A DNA stretch of 64,000 nt, from contig CAVTND010000025.1 of assembly GCA_963735955.1 (NCBI GenBank), positions 53,653 to 117,652 on the forward strand, in the 5' to 3' direction. The notes under the pieces are model-generated. The model was given only the letters and a program-made list of their open reading frames with translations, made no database searches and had not been told where the DNA came from. Positions 8,939 to 17,112 of the stretch are shown here, piece by piece. This DNA is from CAVTND01 sp963735955. GTDB taxonomy: Bacteria > Pseudomonadota > Gammaproteobacteria > Burkholderiales > Burkholderiaceae_F. The first letter of the stretch is position 1. The number at the start of each line of letters is the position of its first letter. Made by a program: the position numbers and the translations under genes.

Positions 8939-10004
8939 TCACCTCTGGTCGTAGGAAATGACGACCCGCTCAGTCAGCGGGTACGCCTGGCAGGTCAGGA
9001 TGAAACCCTGCGCGACTTCGTGCGGCTCGAGCGCGTAGTTCTTCGCCATCCGGACCTCGCCTTCGAGCAGCCTGGCGCGGCAGGTACTGCACATGCCGCC
9101 CTTGCAGGAAAACGGCAGATCGAGACCGGCAGCCCGGCCCGCGTCGAGGATCGAATGCTGGCCACGATGAAAATCGACGTCGCGCCGAACCCCGTCGAGC
9201 ACCAGGCTCAGGCGGGCTTCGGCGGCCTCGGTGTCATCGACAACCGCGGCCGCGGCTCCCGGCACACCAAAGCGCTCGACATGCACATGCGCAGGCTCCA
9301 TGCCGAGATCGATCAACGCGAGCTCGACCTCGTCGATCATCGTCGACGGCCCGCAGATGAAGGCCTCGTCGATTGTTTCGACCGGAATCAGGATAGCCAG
9401 CAGCGCGCGCACCTTGTCGCGATCGATGCGGCCGTTGAACATTTCCACGTCCTGTTCCTCGCGCGAGAACACGTTGATCAGGGCAAAGCGCGCCAGATAG
9501 CGATCCTTGAGGTCCTCGAGTGTCTCGTGAAACATCACACCGGCCTGGCGACGATTGCCGTAGACCAGGGTGAAGCGCGAGTGCGGTTCGCGCGCTCAGG
9601 GTGGTGCGGATCAGCGACAGCACCGGCGTGATCCCGCTGCCGGCGACGAAGGCCAGGTAGTGCTTGGCATTCCCGGCAGCGAGCGGTGTGTGAAAGCCTC
9701 CTTCGGGCGTCATGACGTCGATCACGTCGCCCGCTTTCAGCGCCTCGTTGACCCAGATCGAGAACCGCCCGCCCGGTACTTTCTTCACCGCGACTCGCAG
9801 CTCTCCATCGTCCACGCCTGAGCAGATCGAATACGAACGCCGCAGTTCTTCGCCTTCCAGGTTCACGCGCAGGCCAAGGTGCTGACCCTGGACAAAGCGA
9901 TATTCCGAGGCGAGCGTCGGCGGCACGGCGAACGCCATGCTGACGCAGTCCGGGGTTTCGCGCCGGACATCGGCGATACGCAAGGAATGGAACTTCGGTG
10001 TCAT
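8939..10004 (-). CDS. paaE: Phenylacetyl-CoA epoxidase reductase subunit PaaE (frameshifted near 9590)
   Basis: PaaE passes electrons from NADPH to the PaaABC epoxidase. The N-terminal part has the FAD-binding RRSYSICSG and the nucleotide-binding FVAGSGITPVLSLIRTTL. The C-terminal part is a plant-type [2Fe-2S] ferredoxin domain with CKGGMCSTCRARLLEG and a final cysteine in LTCQ. Around 9590, in a GCGCGC stretch, one extra base shifts the frame between SLIRTTLSA and EPHSRFTLVYGN. Corrected, it encodes about 354 residues, normal for PaaE. The start at ATG 10004 lies 4 bp after paaD. Confidence 0.9.
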
Positions 10005-10008
10005 GCGA

Positions 10009-10524
10009 TCACAGCGGCTTGAAGTATTCGAAGGGTTCGCGGCAAGCACGGCAGCGGTACAGGGCCTTGCATGGCGTAGCGCCGAACTGCGACAGTCGTT
10101 CGGTGTCATGGCTGCCACAGCGCGGGCAATCGATGCGCGGCCGTTCGTTGCGCGAAATGAAGCTCATCGTCTGCTCGCCTTCAGCCGGCGGCGCACCGGG
10201 CGGGGCGATGCCATAGTCACGCAGGCGAGCGCGGGCACGGGCATCGATCCAGTCGGTCGTCCAGGGCGGCGCCAGCTGTGTTTTCACCGTCACCGACGAC
10301 GCGCCTGCTGCGGTCAGTGCAGCGCGTATCGATCGCTCGATCATCTCGGTGGCCGGGCAGCCGGAATAGGTCGGCGTGACCACCACTTCAACCGCGGCGC
10401 CATCGCACCGAACAGCTCTCACGATGCCGAGTTCAGTCACGGAAATCACCGGAATTTCCGGATCCGGAATACGCCCAAGCACCTCCCAGGCGGTGCGCGC
10501 GTCCAACCTGGTCGCGATACTCAT
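10009..10524 (-). CDS. paaD: Phenylacetyl-CoA epoxidase accessory protein PaaD
   Basis: This encodes about 171 residues. The N-terminal MIP18/DUF59 domain has WEVLGRIPDPEIPVISVTELGIV and the motif TPTYSGCPATEMI. The C-terminus is a zinc-ribbon with CPRCGSHDTE and CRACREPFEYFKPL. PaaD is thought to help assemble or insert metal centres in the epoxidase complex. The ATG at 10524 overlaps the paaC stop (TGATG), so translation is coupled. It is intact and of normal length. Confidence 0.93.
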   Translation of the reverse strand: MSIATRLDARTAWEVLGRIPDPEIPVISVTELGIVRAVRCDGAAVEVVVTPTYSGCPATEMIERSIRAALTAAGASSVTVKTQLAPPWTTDWIDARARARLRDYGIAPPGAPPAEGEQTMSFISRNERPRIDCPRCGSHDTERLSQFGATPCKALYRCRACREPFEYFKPL

Positions 10525-11295
10525 CACCAGTTCCCGCCGGGATAGGTTCGCTGCAGGAACTGCATCTCAGCCAGCAGATGTCCCATGTGCTCGCTGTGCA
10601 TGCCGAACTTGCCCGCGCGTAAGGAATGGCGTCGGCGCCGGTACCTTAAGAGTTGCCACGTCCAGCACCGGGCGGATCGCCTTCTCCCATGCCGGGGCCA
10701 GCGAAGTCCAGGCCGGCCCGATGTTCGCATCGAACGCCGCCTCGTCAGTGGGCGAACGCGCGAAGAACTCGGCGCAGTACGGCCACAGAAACTCGAGGGC
10801 ACGCTGGGTCCGCGCATGCGATTCGTCGGTGCCGTCGCCCAGGCGCACCGTCCAGTCAGCCGCGTGCTGCACGTGATAGCTGGTCTCCTTCAGACTCTTG
10901 CCGGCAATCGCCGCAAGCTGGGCATCACTGGATGAGGCCAGGCCGCGCCAGAGTTCCGCCTGAAACGAGGTCACCAGCAGATTGCGAACGATCGTGCGAC
11001 CGAAATCTTCATTCGGCAGTTCGACGATCGTGAGGTTCAGATACTGCGATTCGGTCCGCAGGAAGGCGAGCTGGTCCTCGTCGTGGCCTGCTCCCTCCAG
11101 CGCGGCGCCATGGCTCAGCAGCAATCGAGCCTGGCCAAACAGATCGAGAGCGATATTCGTCAGGGCAATGTCTTCTTCGACCACCGGGCCGTGACCGCAC
11201 CACTCCGCCAGGCGCTGGCCAAGGATCAACGAGGTATCGGCGATACGCAGCACGTACTCGAGGTGAGCGGTGCGAGTCGCCACGACGGCATTCAT
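10524..11295 (-). CDS. paaC: Phenylacetyl-CoA epoxidase structural subunit PaaC (frameshifted near 10612)
   Basis: PaaC is the non-catalytic partner of PaaA in the multicomponent 1,2-phenylacetyl-CoA epoxidase. The ATG at 11295 has GAGGA upstream. The ferritin-like helical protein runs from MNAVVATRTAHLEYVLRIAD through the conserved SYHVQHAADWTVRLGDGT. Near 10612 a GGG run carries one extra base; the real end HSEHMGHLLAEMQFLQRTYPG is in the next frame. Corrected length is about 256 residues, normal for the family. It follows paaB by 10 bp. Confidence 0.9.
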
Positions 11296-11305
11296 CGGCG
11301 CGTCC

Positions 11306-11599
11306 TCACATGTGATTGACTTCATCGGGCAGCGAATAAAAGGTTGGATGCCGATAGATCTTGTCCGCGGCCGGATCGAACATCTCGGGCTTGGCGTCGG
11401 GGTCGCTTGCCACGATCTGATCGGCACGGACCACCCAGATGCTGACGCCTTCCAGACGGCGGGTGTAGACATCGCGCGCAGCCTTCAGTGCCATCGCGCT
11501 GTCCGCTGCGTGGATGCTGCCGCAGTGCTTGTGGTCGAGACCGTTGCGGCTGCGAATGAAGACTTCCCACAGGGGCCATTCGCGGCTGGTTATCGTCAT
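11306..11599 (-). CDS. paaB: Phenylacetyl-CoA epoxidase subunit PaaB
   Basis: This is a 97-residue protein matching PaaB: WPLWEVFIRSRNGLDHKHCGSIHAAD at the N-terminus and the tail IVASDPDAKPEMFDPAADKIYRHPTFY. PaaB bridges PaaAC units in the epoxidase complex. The ATG at 11599 has AAGGA six bases upstream; a GTG one codon earlier is possible. It lies 132 bp downstream of paaA, an unusually wide gap in this operon that contains a strong hairpin, and 10 bp upstream of paaC. Confidence 0.93.
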   Translation of the reverse strand: MTITSREWPLWEVFIRSRNGLDHKHCGSIHAADSAMALKAARDVYTRRLEGVSIWVVRADQIVASDPDAKPEMFDPAADKIYRHPTFYSLPDEVNHM

Positions 11600-11679
11600 C
11601 ACGGATCCTTTTCAGTTTCGCTGCAGTTCACGCTCTTGTGCATACCATTTGGCGAATGGCCGCAGGCAGTATGTAGCTG

Positions 11680-11701
11680 CAAGGGGGCGGCTGCCCCCTT
11701 G
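11680..11701 (-). other. Perfect 9-bp intercistronic hairpin between paaA and paaB
   Basis: The arms CAAGGGGGC (11680-11688) and GCCCCCTTG (11693-11701) are exactly complementary around a 4-nt loop. No T-run follows on either strand, so a classical terminator is unlikely. It lies in the 132-bp gap between paaA and paaB. A role in mRNA processing or in differential stability of paaA versus paaBCDE is possible but inferred. Confidence 0.6.
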
Positions 11702-11731
11702 GAACCCCGCAAGAACCAATGCGAAGTGGCT

Positions 11732-12752
11732 TCATGCGGCGATGCGATCGCTGCGTCGCTGTTTGTCGGCGTGTGCCAGCGCGGCTTCGCGCACCCAGGC
11801 GCCGTCGTCCCAGGCCTGCACGCGGTCTGCGAGGCGCTCGCGGTTGCACTGGCCGTGGCCGTTGACCACGTTCCAGAATTCGTCCCAGTCGATGGACGCC
11901 GAAGTCCCAGTGTCCGGATTCGCCGCGCTTCGGGTTCCACTTGAGCTGCGGATCGGGCAGCGAAACCCCGAGCACCTTCGCCTGCGGCACGGTGGCGTCG
12001 ACAAACTTCTGTCGCAAGTCGTCGTTGCTGATGCGCTTGATGCCCCACTTGGTCGAGTCGCCGGAGTGGGTCGAGTCCTTGTCGTGCGGGCCGAACATCA
12101 TCAGCGCCGGCCACCACCAGCGATCGACCGCGTCCTGCACCATCGCCCGCTGTTCGGCAGTGCCTTTCATCATCGTCAGCAGCAAGTCATAGCCCTGGCG
12201 CTGGTGAAAGGATTCTTCCTTGCAGATGCGGATCATCGCGCGCGCATAGGGGCCATAGGAGCAGCGGCATAGCGGAATCTGGTTCATGATCGCCGCACCG
12301 TCGACCAGCCAGCCGATGACGCCGATGTCGGCCCAGCTCAGGGTCGGATAGTTGAATATCGACGAGTACTTCGCCTTGCCCGAGTGCAGCGCTTCGATCA
12401 GCTCGTCACGCGCAACGCCGAGGGTTTCGGCGGCGGCGTACAGATACAGCCCGTGACCGGCCTCGTCCTGCACCTTGGCGAGCAGGATGCACTTGCGCTT
12501 GAGCGTGGGCGCCCGAGTGATCCAGTTGCCCTCCGGCAGCATGCCGACGATTTCCGAATGCGCATGCTGCGAAATCTGCCGGATCAGGGTCTTGCGATAG
12601 CCCTCGGGCATCCAGTCCTTGGCCTCGATGAATTCGCCGCGTGCGAGCTTGGCGTCGAACTCGGCCTCGTACGCGGTCTCCTGCAAGGACTTCGGGCCGC
12701 GTGGCGACTCGTTGCGGTCGCCCGACGGGATATCCATCGCCTGCGTGTACAT
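11732..12752 (-). CDS. paaA: Phenylacetyl-CoA epoxidase catalytic subunit PaaA (frameshifted near 11897)
   Basis: PaaA holds the diiron centre that epoxidises the ring of phenylacetyl-CoA. Diiron ligands are visible in LAKVQDEAGHGLYLYAAAE and in CKEESFHQRQGYDLL. The sequence runs from MYTQAMDIPSGDRNESPRG to SGHWDFG; near 11897 one extra base shifts the frame, and SIDWDEFWNVVNGHG to the end continues in the next frame. Corrected length is about 339 residues, as expected for PaaA (about 310-330). It follows paaK by 17 bp. Confidence 0.92.
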
Positions 12753-12769
12753 CGTGTTTCCCTTCTCCG

Positions 12770-14084
12770 TTACTTCGGCCGCCGGTCGATGATCCGCTTG
12801 GCTTTGCCGATCGAGCGCTCGATCGCCATCGGCAACGCGAGGTTCACGGTGGCGGAAATTCCGACGTAGGCCTTGATCGCGTGCTCGAGTTTCTGCGCTG
12901 CGGCGTGCCGCGCATCCTGACTGCCCTTGGCCAGCCCCGACCCCATCTCGACATGCACGGTCAGCTCGTCGAGGTTGCCGGGCCGTGTTACTTCAAGCAT
13001 GTAGTAGGGTTCGAGCTCCGGCTGCTTGAGGATCAGTTCCTCGACCTGGGTCGGGAACAGGTTCACGCCACGGACGATCAGCATGTCATCCGAGCGGCCG
13101 GTGATCTTCTCGATGCGCCGCATGCTGCGGGCGCTCGGCGGCAGCAGGCGGGTCAGATCGCGCGTGCGATAGCGGATCATCGGCAGCGCTTCCTTGGTGA
13201 GCGAAGTGAACACCAGTTCGCCCTTCTCGCCTTCGGGCAGCACCTCGCCGCTCACCGGGTCGATGATCTCCGGATAGAAGTGATCCTCCCAGACCGTGAG
13301 CCCGTCCTTGGTTTCGATGCACTCCTGTGCCACACCCGGTCCGATGATCTCCGACAGTCCGTAAATGTCGATCGCATCCAGCGAGGTCTTGGCCTCGATC
13401 GCCGTGCGCATGGCCGGTGTCCACGGCTCGGCACCGAAGATGCCGATCTTCAGCGAGCAGGTCTTCGGGTCGACGCCCTGCTTTTCCATCTCTTCGACAA
13501 TCGCCAGCATGTACGAGGGCGTGACCATGATGATGTCGGGCCTGAAGTCGACGATGATCTGCACCTGTCGCTCGGTCATGCCGCCTGATATCGGGATCAC
13601 CGTGCAACCGAGCTTTTCCGCGCCGTAGTGCGCGCCGAGTCCGCCGGTGAAAAGACCGTAGCCGTAGGCGACGTGCACGATGTCGCCGGCGCGGCCGCCG
13701 GCGGCGCGGATCGAGCGCGCCATGACGGTGGCCCAGGTGTCGATGTCCTTCGCGGTGTAGCCGACGACGGTCGGCTTGCCGGTGGTGCCGCTCGATGCGT
13801 GAATTCGAACCACTTTCTCGCGCGGCACGGCAAACAGGCCGAACGGGTAGTGATCGCGCAGATCGTGCTTGGTGGTGAACGGAAACCTGCGCCAGGTCCG
13901 CGAGCGAGCTCAGATCAGATGGTTTCACCTTGGCCGCGTCGAATTTCGCGCGATAGTGCGGCACCTTGTCGTAGGCATGCGCGAGCGACCAGCGCATGCG
14001 CTCTAGCTGCAGCGCCTGCAATTCGGCGCGCGAGGCACGCTCGATCGGCTCGAGATCCGAGGCGGCGGGCTTCTTGACGGGCAT
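12770..14084 (-). CDS. paaK: Phenylacetate-CoA ligase PaaK (frameshifted near 13887)
   Basis: PaaK activates phenylacetate to phenylacetyl-CoA with ATP. The AMP-binding signature HASSGTTGKPTVVGY is present, as are YGLSEIIGPGVAQEC and GRSDDMLIVRGVNLFP, the hinge region of the family. The N-terminal part begins MPVKKPAASDLEPIERASR. Near 13887 one extra base separates SLADLAQ from the expected FPFTTKHDLRDHYPFGLF. Corrected length is about 437 residues, normal for PaaK. It lies between paaI (16 bp) and paaA (17 bp). Confidence 0.92.
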
Positions 14085-14100
14085 CCTGGATGGCCTCCTG

Positions 14101-14563
14101 TTACCGGGTCACGACCGGCTTGCCCTTCATCGTGTGCGAGCGTCCTCGCATCACGACAATGGTCTTGCCGTGTTGGTTGGTGACCGTTACGTCATACACG
14201 CCAGTGCGGCCGGTCAGGGCCACTTCGCGGCATTCAGCCACAAGTTGGTCGCCGGCGTGCGCCGGCGCGAGGAAATCGACGACGACCCCGGCCGCGACCG
14301 TCAATTCGTTATGACTATTGCAGGCGAAAGCGAACGCGGAATCCGCGAGGGTCGTGATCAGGCCCGCCGTGGCAGATCGAAAAGCCGTTCAGCATGTCGG
14401 GGCGCACCGTCATGATCAGGCGCGCGTAGCCCGGCCCGATTGCATCGACCCGCATGCCGAGCGCTTGCGAGGCGGCATCGTTCGCAAACATGCTGTCCCG
14501 CACGGCCTCTGCCTGCTCCTGCGCCTGCGAGCTCGACCGCGGCCTGGCTTCGCGTTCACTCAT
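14101..14563 (-). CDS. paaI: Hydroxyphenylacetyl-CoA thioesterase PaaI (frameshifted near 14364)
   Basis: PaaI is a hotdog-fold thioesterase that releases CoA from dead-end hydroxyphenylacetyl-CoA. The N-terminal half ends with DMLNGFSICHGG, the core hotdog motif; the C-terminal half has TVAAGVVVDFLAPAHAGDQL and RTGVYDVTV. A GGG run near 14364 holds one extra base; removing it restores a helix starting LITTLADSAFAFA. Corrected length is about 153 residues. It overlaps the end of paaH by eight bases. Confidence 0.9.
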
Positions 14564-16115
14564 GGAATCCGGCTCCCAAATATCCCTTGCGGGTGATCAG
14601 CGCCGAAGTACGGTAGCGCTCCTCGCCGTAGTGATCACGCAGATTTGCCAGCGTGCGCGCAAAGACCTGCAGCCCGACCTGCTCCGACCATGCCATCGGC
14701 CCGCGCGGGTAGTTGACGCCAAAGCGCATAGCCGTGTCGATCGCGTCGACGCTGCAGATACCGCTGGCGACGGCGTCGGCGGCTTCGTTGACCAGCATGG
14801 CAATCATCCGCATCACGACCAGTCCGGCCACATCATCCAGCGGCGAGCAGGCGAAACCGGCGCGCGTGAGAGTCGCACACACGGTACGAAAGGCCGCGTC
14901 CCCGCACTGGTCCGCGCGTGCCAGTCCGAGGCGCGGCGTGGTCGCGTAGTCGAGCGCAAGGTCGAACAGGACGACATGCTCGTGCTGTTCCTGCACTGCG
15001 CGCAGCGTCGCGGGCCTGCCATCAGTCATCATCAAGCGCGCGGCTCCAATTTCGAGCCAGCCTCCCGTTCCACGGTCGCCGCGGTCGCCGTCCCCGTTCA
15101 CGGCATCCTGAACACGTACCGCTTCGATTCCCGCCGCTTCCAGCCGTGTGACCAACGGCGTTGCGAGTCCGAGCGAGCCGACCACAGTGACGCGCGCGAC
15201 AGGCTCGTCCCCCGATTCAATCGCCGGAAATGGTTTGGCGGCACCGTCTCGGTAATCAAAGATGCCGCGGCCGGACTTGCGGCCGAGGCGCCCGGCTCGC
15301 ACCAGTTCCTGTTGCGCGAGCGAGGGCGAGTAGCGGCGTTCACCGAAGGTCGCATCGAACACGGAACGGGTAACCGCGAGGTTCACGTCGTGCCCGATCA
15401 GGTCCATCAGCTCGAACGGGCCCATCGGGAAACCGCCACTGTCGCGCACGATGGCGTCGATCGTCGCGGGATCAGCCGCCCCTTCCGTGTAGCAGCGCCA
15501 TGCTTCGCCGTAGAACGGTCGCGCGATGCGGTTGACGATGAATCCCGGGGTCGATCGGGCGTGGACCGCCTTCTTGCCCCAGGCTTCGGCAGTTGCGAAT
15601 ATGGCCTCCGCAATGGCCGGCGCAGTGTCGATCCCGCTGATGACCTCGACCAGCCGCATGCGTGGCACCGGATTGAAAAAATGCATTCCGACCAGACGCT
15701 CAGCGAACTCAAGCGGCGCTGCCAGCGCGGTCACCGACAGCGAGGACGTGTTCGTTGCGAGAATGCAGTCCCGGGTGGCGATCGATTCGAGGCGAGCGAA
15801 CAGTTCACGCTTGGCGTCGAGGTCCTCGATGATGGCTTCGACCACCAGGCCGCATGGCGCGAGTTCCGCCAACTGCGCCGCCCGAATGCGGCCCGCGATT
15901 GCTTCCGCCTGCCCGGCAGCAAGCTTGCCTCTTGATTCGAGCGCTGCGAGATCACGCGCGACCGCGGTGAGAGCGCTCGCGACCGCGCCGGCTCGCTCAT
16001 CGGCGAGCAGAACCACATGCCCGGCCTGGGCGGCGACCTGCGCGATGCCAGCTCCCATCGTGCCGGCACCCACGATCCCGATCACGGTCTCGCGGCCGAG
16101 GGATTTTCCGATCAT
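14556..16115 (-). CDS. paaH: 3-hydroxyadipyl-CoA dehydrogenase PaaH
   Basis: This encodes 519 residues from ATG 16115 (a TTG at 16121 is also possible). It oxidises 3-hydroxyadipyl-CoA to 3-oxoadipyl-CoA with NAD. The Rossmann motif GIVGAGTMGAGIAQVAAQAGH is at the N-terminus; the catalytic region has NTSSLSVTALA, GMHFFNPVPRMRLVEVI and TPGFIVNRIARPFYGEA. A second, more divergent dehydrogenase C-terminal domain covers about residues 290-519, as usual for PaaH, which is longer than FadB-type singles. It is intact and lies six bases after paaG. Confidence 0.93.
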   Translation of the reverse strand: MIGKSLGRETVIGIVGAGTMGAGIAQVAAQAGHVVLLADERAGAVASALTAVARDLAALESRGKLAAGQAEAIAGRIRAAQLAELAPCGLVVEAIIEDLDAKRELFARLESIATRDCILATNTSSLSVTALAAPLEFAERLVGMHFFNPVPRMRLVEVISGIDTAPAIAEAIFATAEAWGKKAVHARSTPGFIVNRIARPFYGEAWRCYTEGAADPATIDAIVRDSGGFPMGPFELMDLIGHDVNLAVTRSVFDATFGERRYSPSLAQQELVRAGRLGRKSGRGIFDYRDGAAKPFPAIESGDEPVARVTVVGSLGLATPLVTRLEAAGIEAVRVQDAVNGDGDRGDRGTGGWLEIGAARLMMTDGRPATLRAVQEQHEHVVLFDLALDYATTPRLGLARADQCGDAAFRTVCATLTRAGFACSPLDDVAGLVVMRMIAMLVNEAADAVASGICSVDAIDTAMRFGVNYPRGPMAWSEQVGLQVFARTLANLRDHYGEERYRTSALITRKGYLGAGFHE

Positions 16116-16121
16116 CGTCAA

Positions 16122-16919
16122 CTACGCTTCGGGAAAGCGCGGAGCGCGCTTTTCGGTGAAAGCGGCCACTCCCTCGCGGAAATCCGCCGCGTAACCCAAT
16201 TCGCGCTGAACATCGCGCTCAAGGTCAATGGCCGCTTCAAAGCTCAGTCCCAGCGCGGCTTCCATGGTCTGACGAGTTCGCAGGTAGCAGCGCGTCGGTC
16301 CCAGAGTCAGCTGGCGAGCCAGCGCCGTCACGGTGGGCATCAACTCGGAGTCGTCGACACAGCGCCAGATCAGGCCCCACTGTTCGGCCTGCGTCGCGGA
16401 AAGCTTGTCACCCAGCAAGGCGAGTCCCATGGCGCGCGCCGGACCGACGAGTCGCGGCAGCCACCAGGTACCGCCGCAATCGGGAACCAGCGCGATCTTG
16501 GAAAACGACTGGATGAAGCTCGCAGACCGGGCCGCGACGACCAGGTCACAGGCCAAGGGAATATTGGCTCCGGCGCCGGCGGCCACGCCGTTGACGGCCG
16601 CGATGGTCGGCATGCGCAGTCCGCGCAGCCGCAGCAGCAGCGGCTTGTAGAAATTTTCGATCGATGCGCCCAGATCGACCGCGGCGCCGCCTGGGGCAAC
16701 CGCCCGGTCGCCAAGGTCCTGCCCGGCGCAGAAGCCGCGCCCGGCGCCGGTCAGGATCAGACAGCCCACCGAGGCGTTGGCATCGACGGCGTCGAGCGCG
16801 GCGCGCACTTCGCCGTGCATCGCCACCGTGAAGCTGTTGAGTCGGTCCGGCCGGTTCAGTGTCAGTATTGCCACTCCGTCCGCCACATCGAGGCGGACGG
16901 ACTCGAACGAAGTTGCCAT
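16122..16919 (-). CDS. paaG: Enoyl-CoA hydratase/isomerase PaaG
   Basis: This is a 265-residue crotonase-fold protein, the expected length of PaaG, the ring-1,2-epoxyphenylacetyl-CoA isomerase. The oxyanion-hole motifs LILTGAGRGFCAGQDLGDR and NGVAAGAGANIPLACDLVVAA are present. The start was set at ATG 16919, with GAGGAG ten bases upstream; longer in-frame starts exist. It is the first gene of the long minus-strand paa operon and directly follows the divergent promoter region. PaaF or a general enoyl-CoA hydratase is the main alternative; the GFCAGQDL motif and the operon favour PaaG. Confidence 0.88.
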   Translation of the reverse strand: MATSFESVRLDVADGVAILTLNRPDRLNSFTVAMHGEVRAALDAVDANASVGCLILTGAGRGFCAGQDLGDRAVAPGGAAVDLGASIENFYKPLLLRLRGLRMPTIAAVNGVAAGAGANIPLACDLVVAARSASFIQSFSKIALVPDCGGTWWLPRLVGPARAMGLALLGDKLSATQAEQWGLIWRCVDDSELMPTVTALARQLTLGPTRCYLRTRQTMEAALGLSFEAAIDLERDVQRELGYAADFREGVAAFTEKRAPRFPEA

Positions 16920-16979
16920 TGGAAATGTCTCCTCGGCGGTGGTCGCGGGCACTGCCGCTTCACGACGCACCTGCATTCA

Positions 16980-16995
16980 TTGACCGACCGTTCAA
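16980..16995. promoter_or_regulatory. Candidate PaaR operator in the paaG-paaN divergent region
   Basis: The 16-bp sequence TTGACCGACCGTTCAA is an imperfect palindrome (12 of 16 positions symmetric) and resembles TetR-type PaaR operators, which contain ACCGACCG-like cores. It lies just downstream of a candidate minus-strand promoter and upstream of both paaG and paaN. A TetR-type gene in the same operon (8268-8934) would supply the repressor. The match to the consensus is from memory, so this is inference. Confidence 0.6.
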
Positions 16996-16998
16996 TCA

Positions 16999-17028
16999 AT
17001 AGTAGCTTTGACTGTCCCAAGTTGACAA
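16999..17028 (-). promoter_or_regulatory. Candidate sigma-70 promoter for the paaG operon
   Basis: On the minus strand a -35 box TTGTCA (17023-17028) and a -10 box TACTAT (16999-17004) are separated by 18 bases. The candidate PaaR operator begins four bases downstream of the -10 box, where bound repressor would block initiation. Confidence 0.45.
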
Positions 17029-17112
17029 TAGACCGCCGGCAAGCCTCGATACCGAAGTCAGTTCGAGGCTCCCAACGGCGTCGGACGCCCGCCCGGGACC
17101 TAGGAGATCTTC

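Noticed and set aside
13086..14084. 332-codon frame that continues past the paaK frameshift
   Set aside because: After about residue 75 it reads the wrong frame of paaK and loses all similarity to the ligase.
8690..14364. Programmed +1 frameshifting in paa genes
   Set aside because: There is no shared slippery sequence, stop codon or stimulatory structure at the six sites, and such shifting is not known for these genes. Sequence error is simpler.
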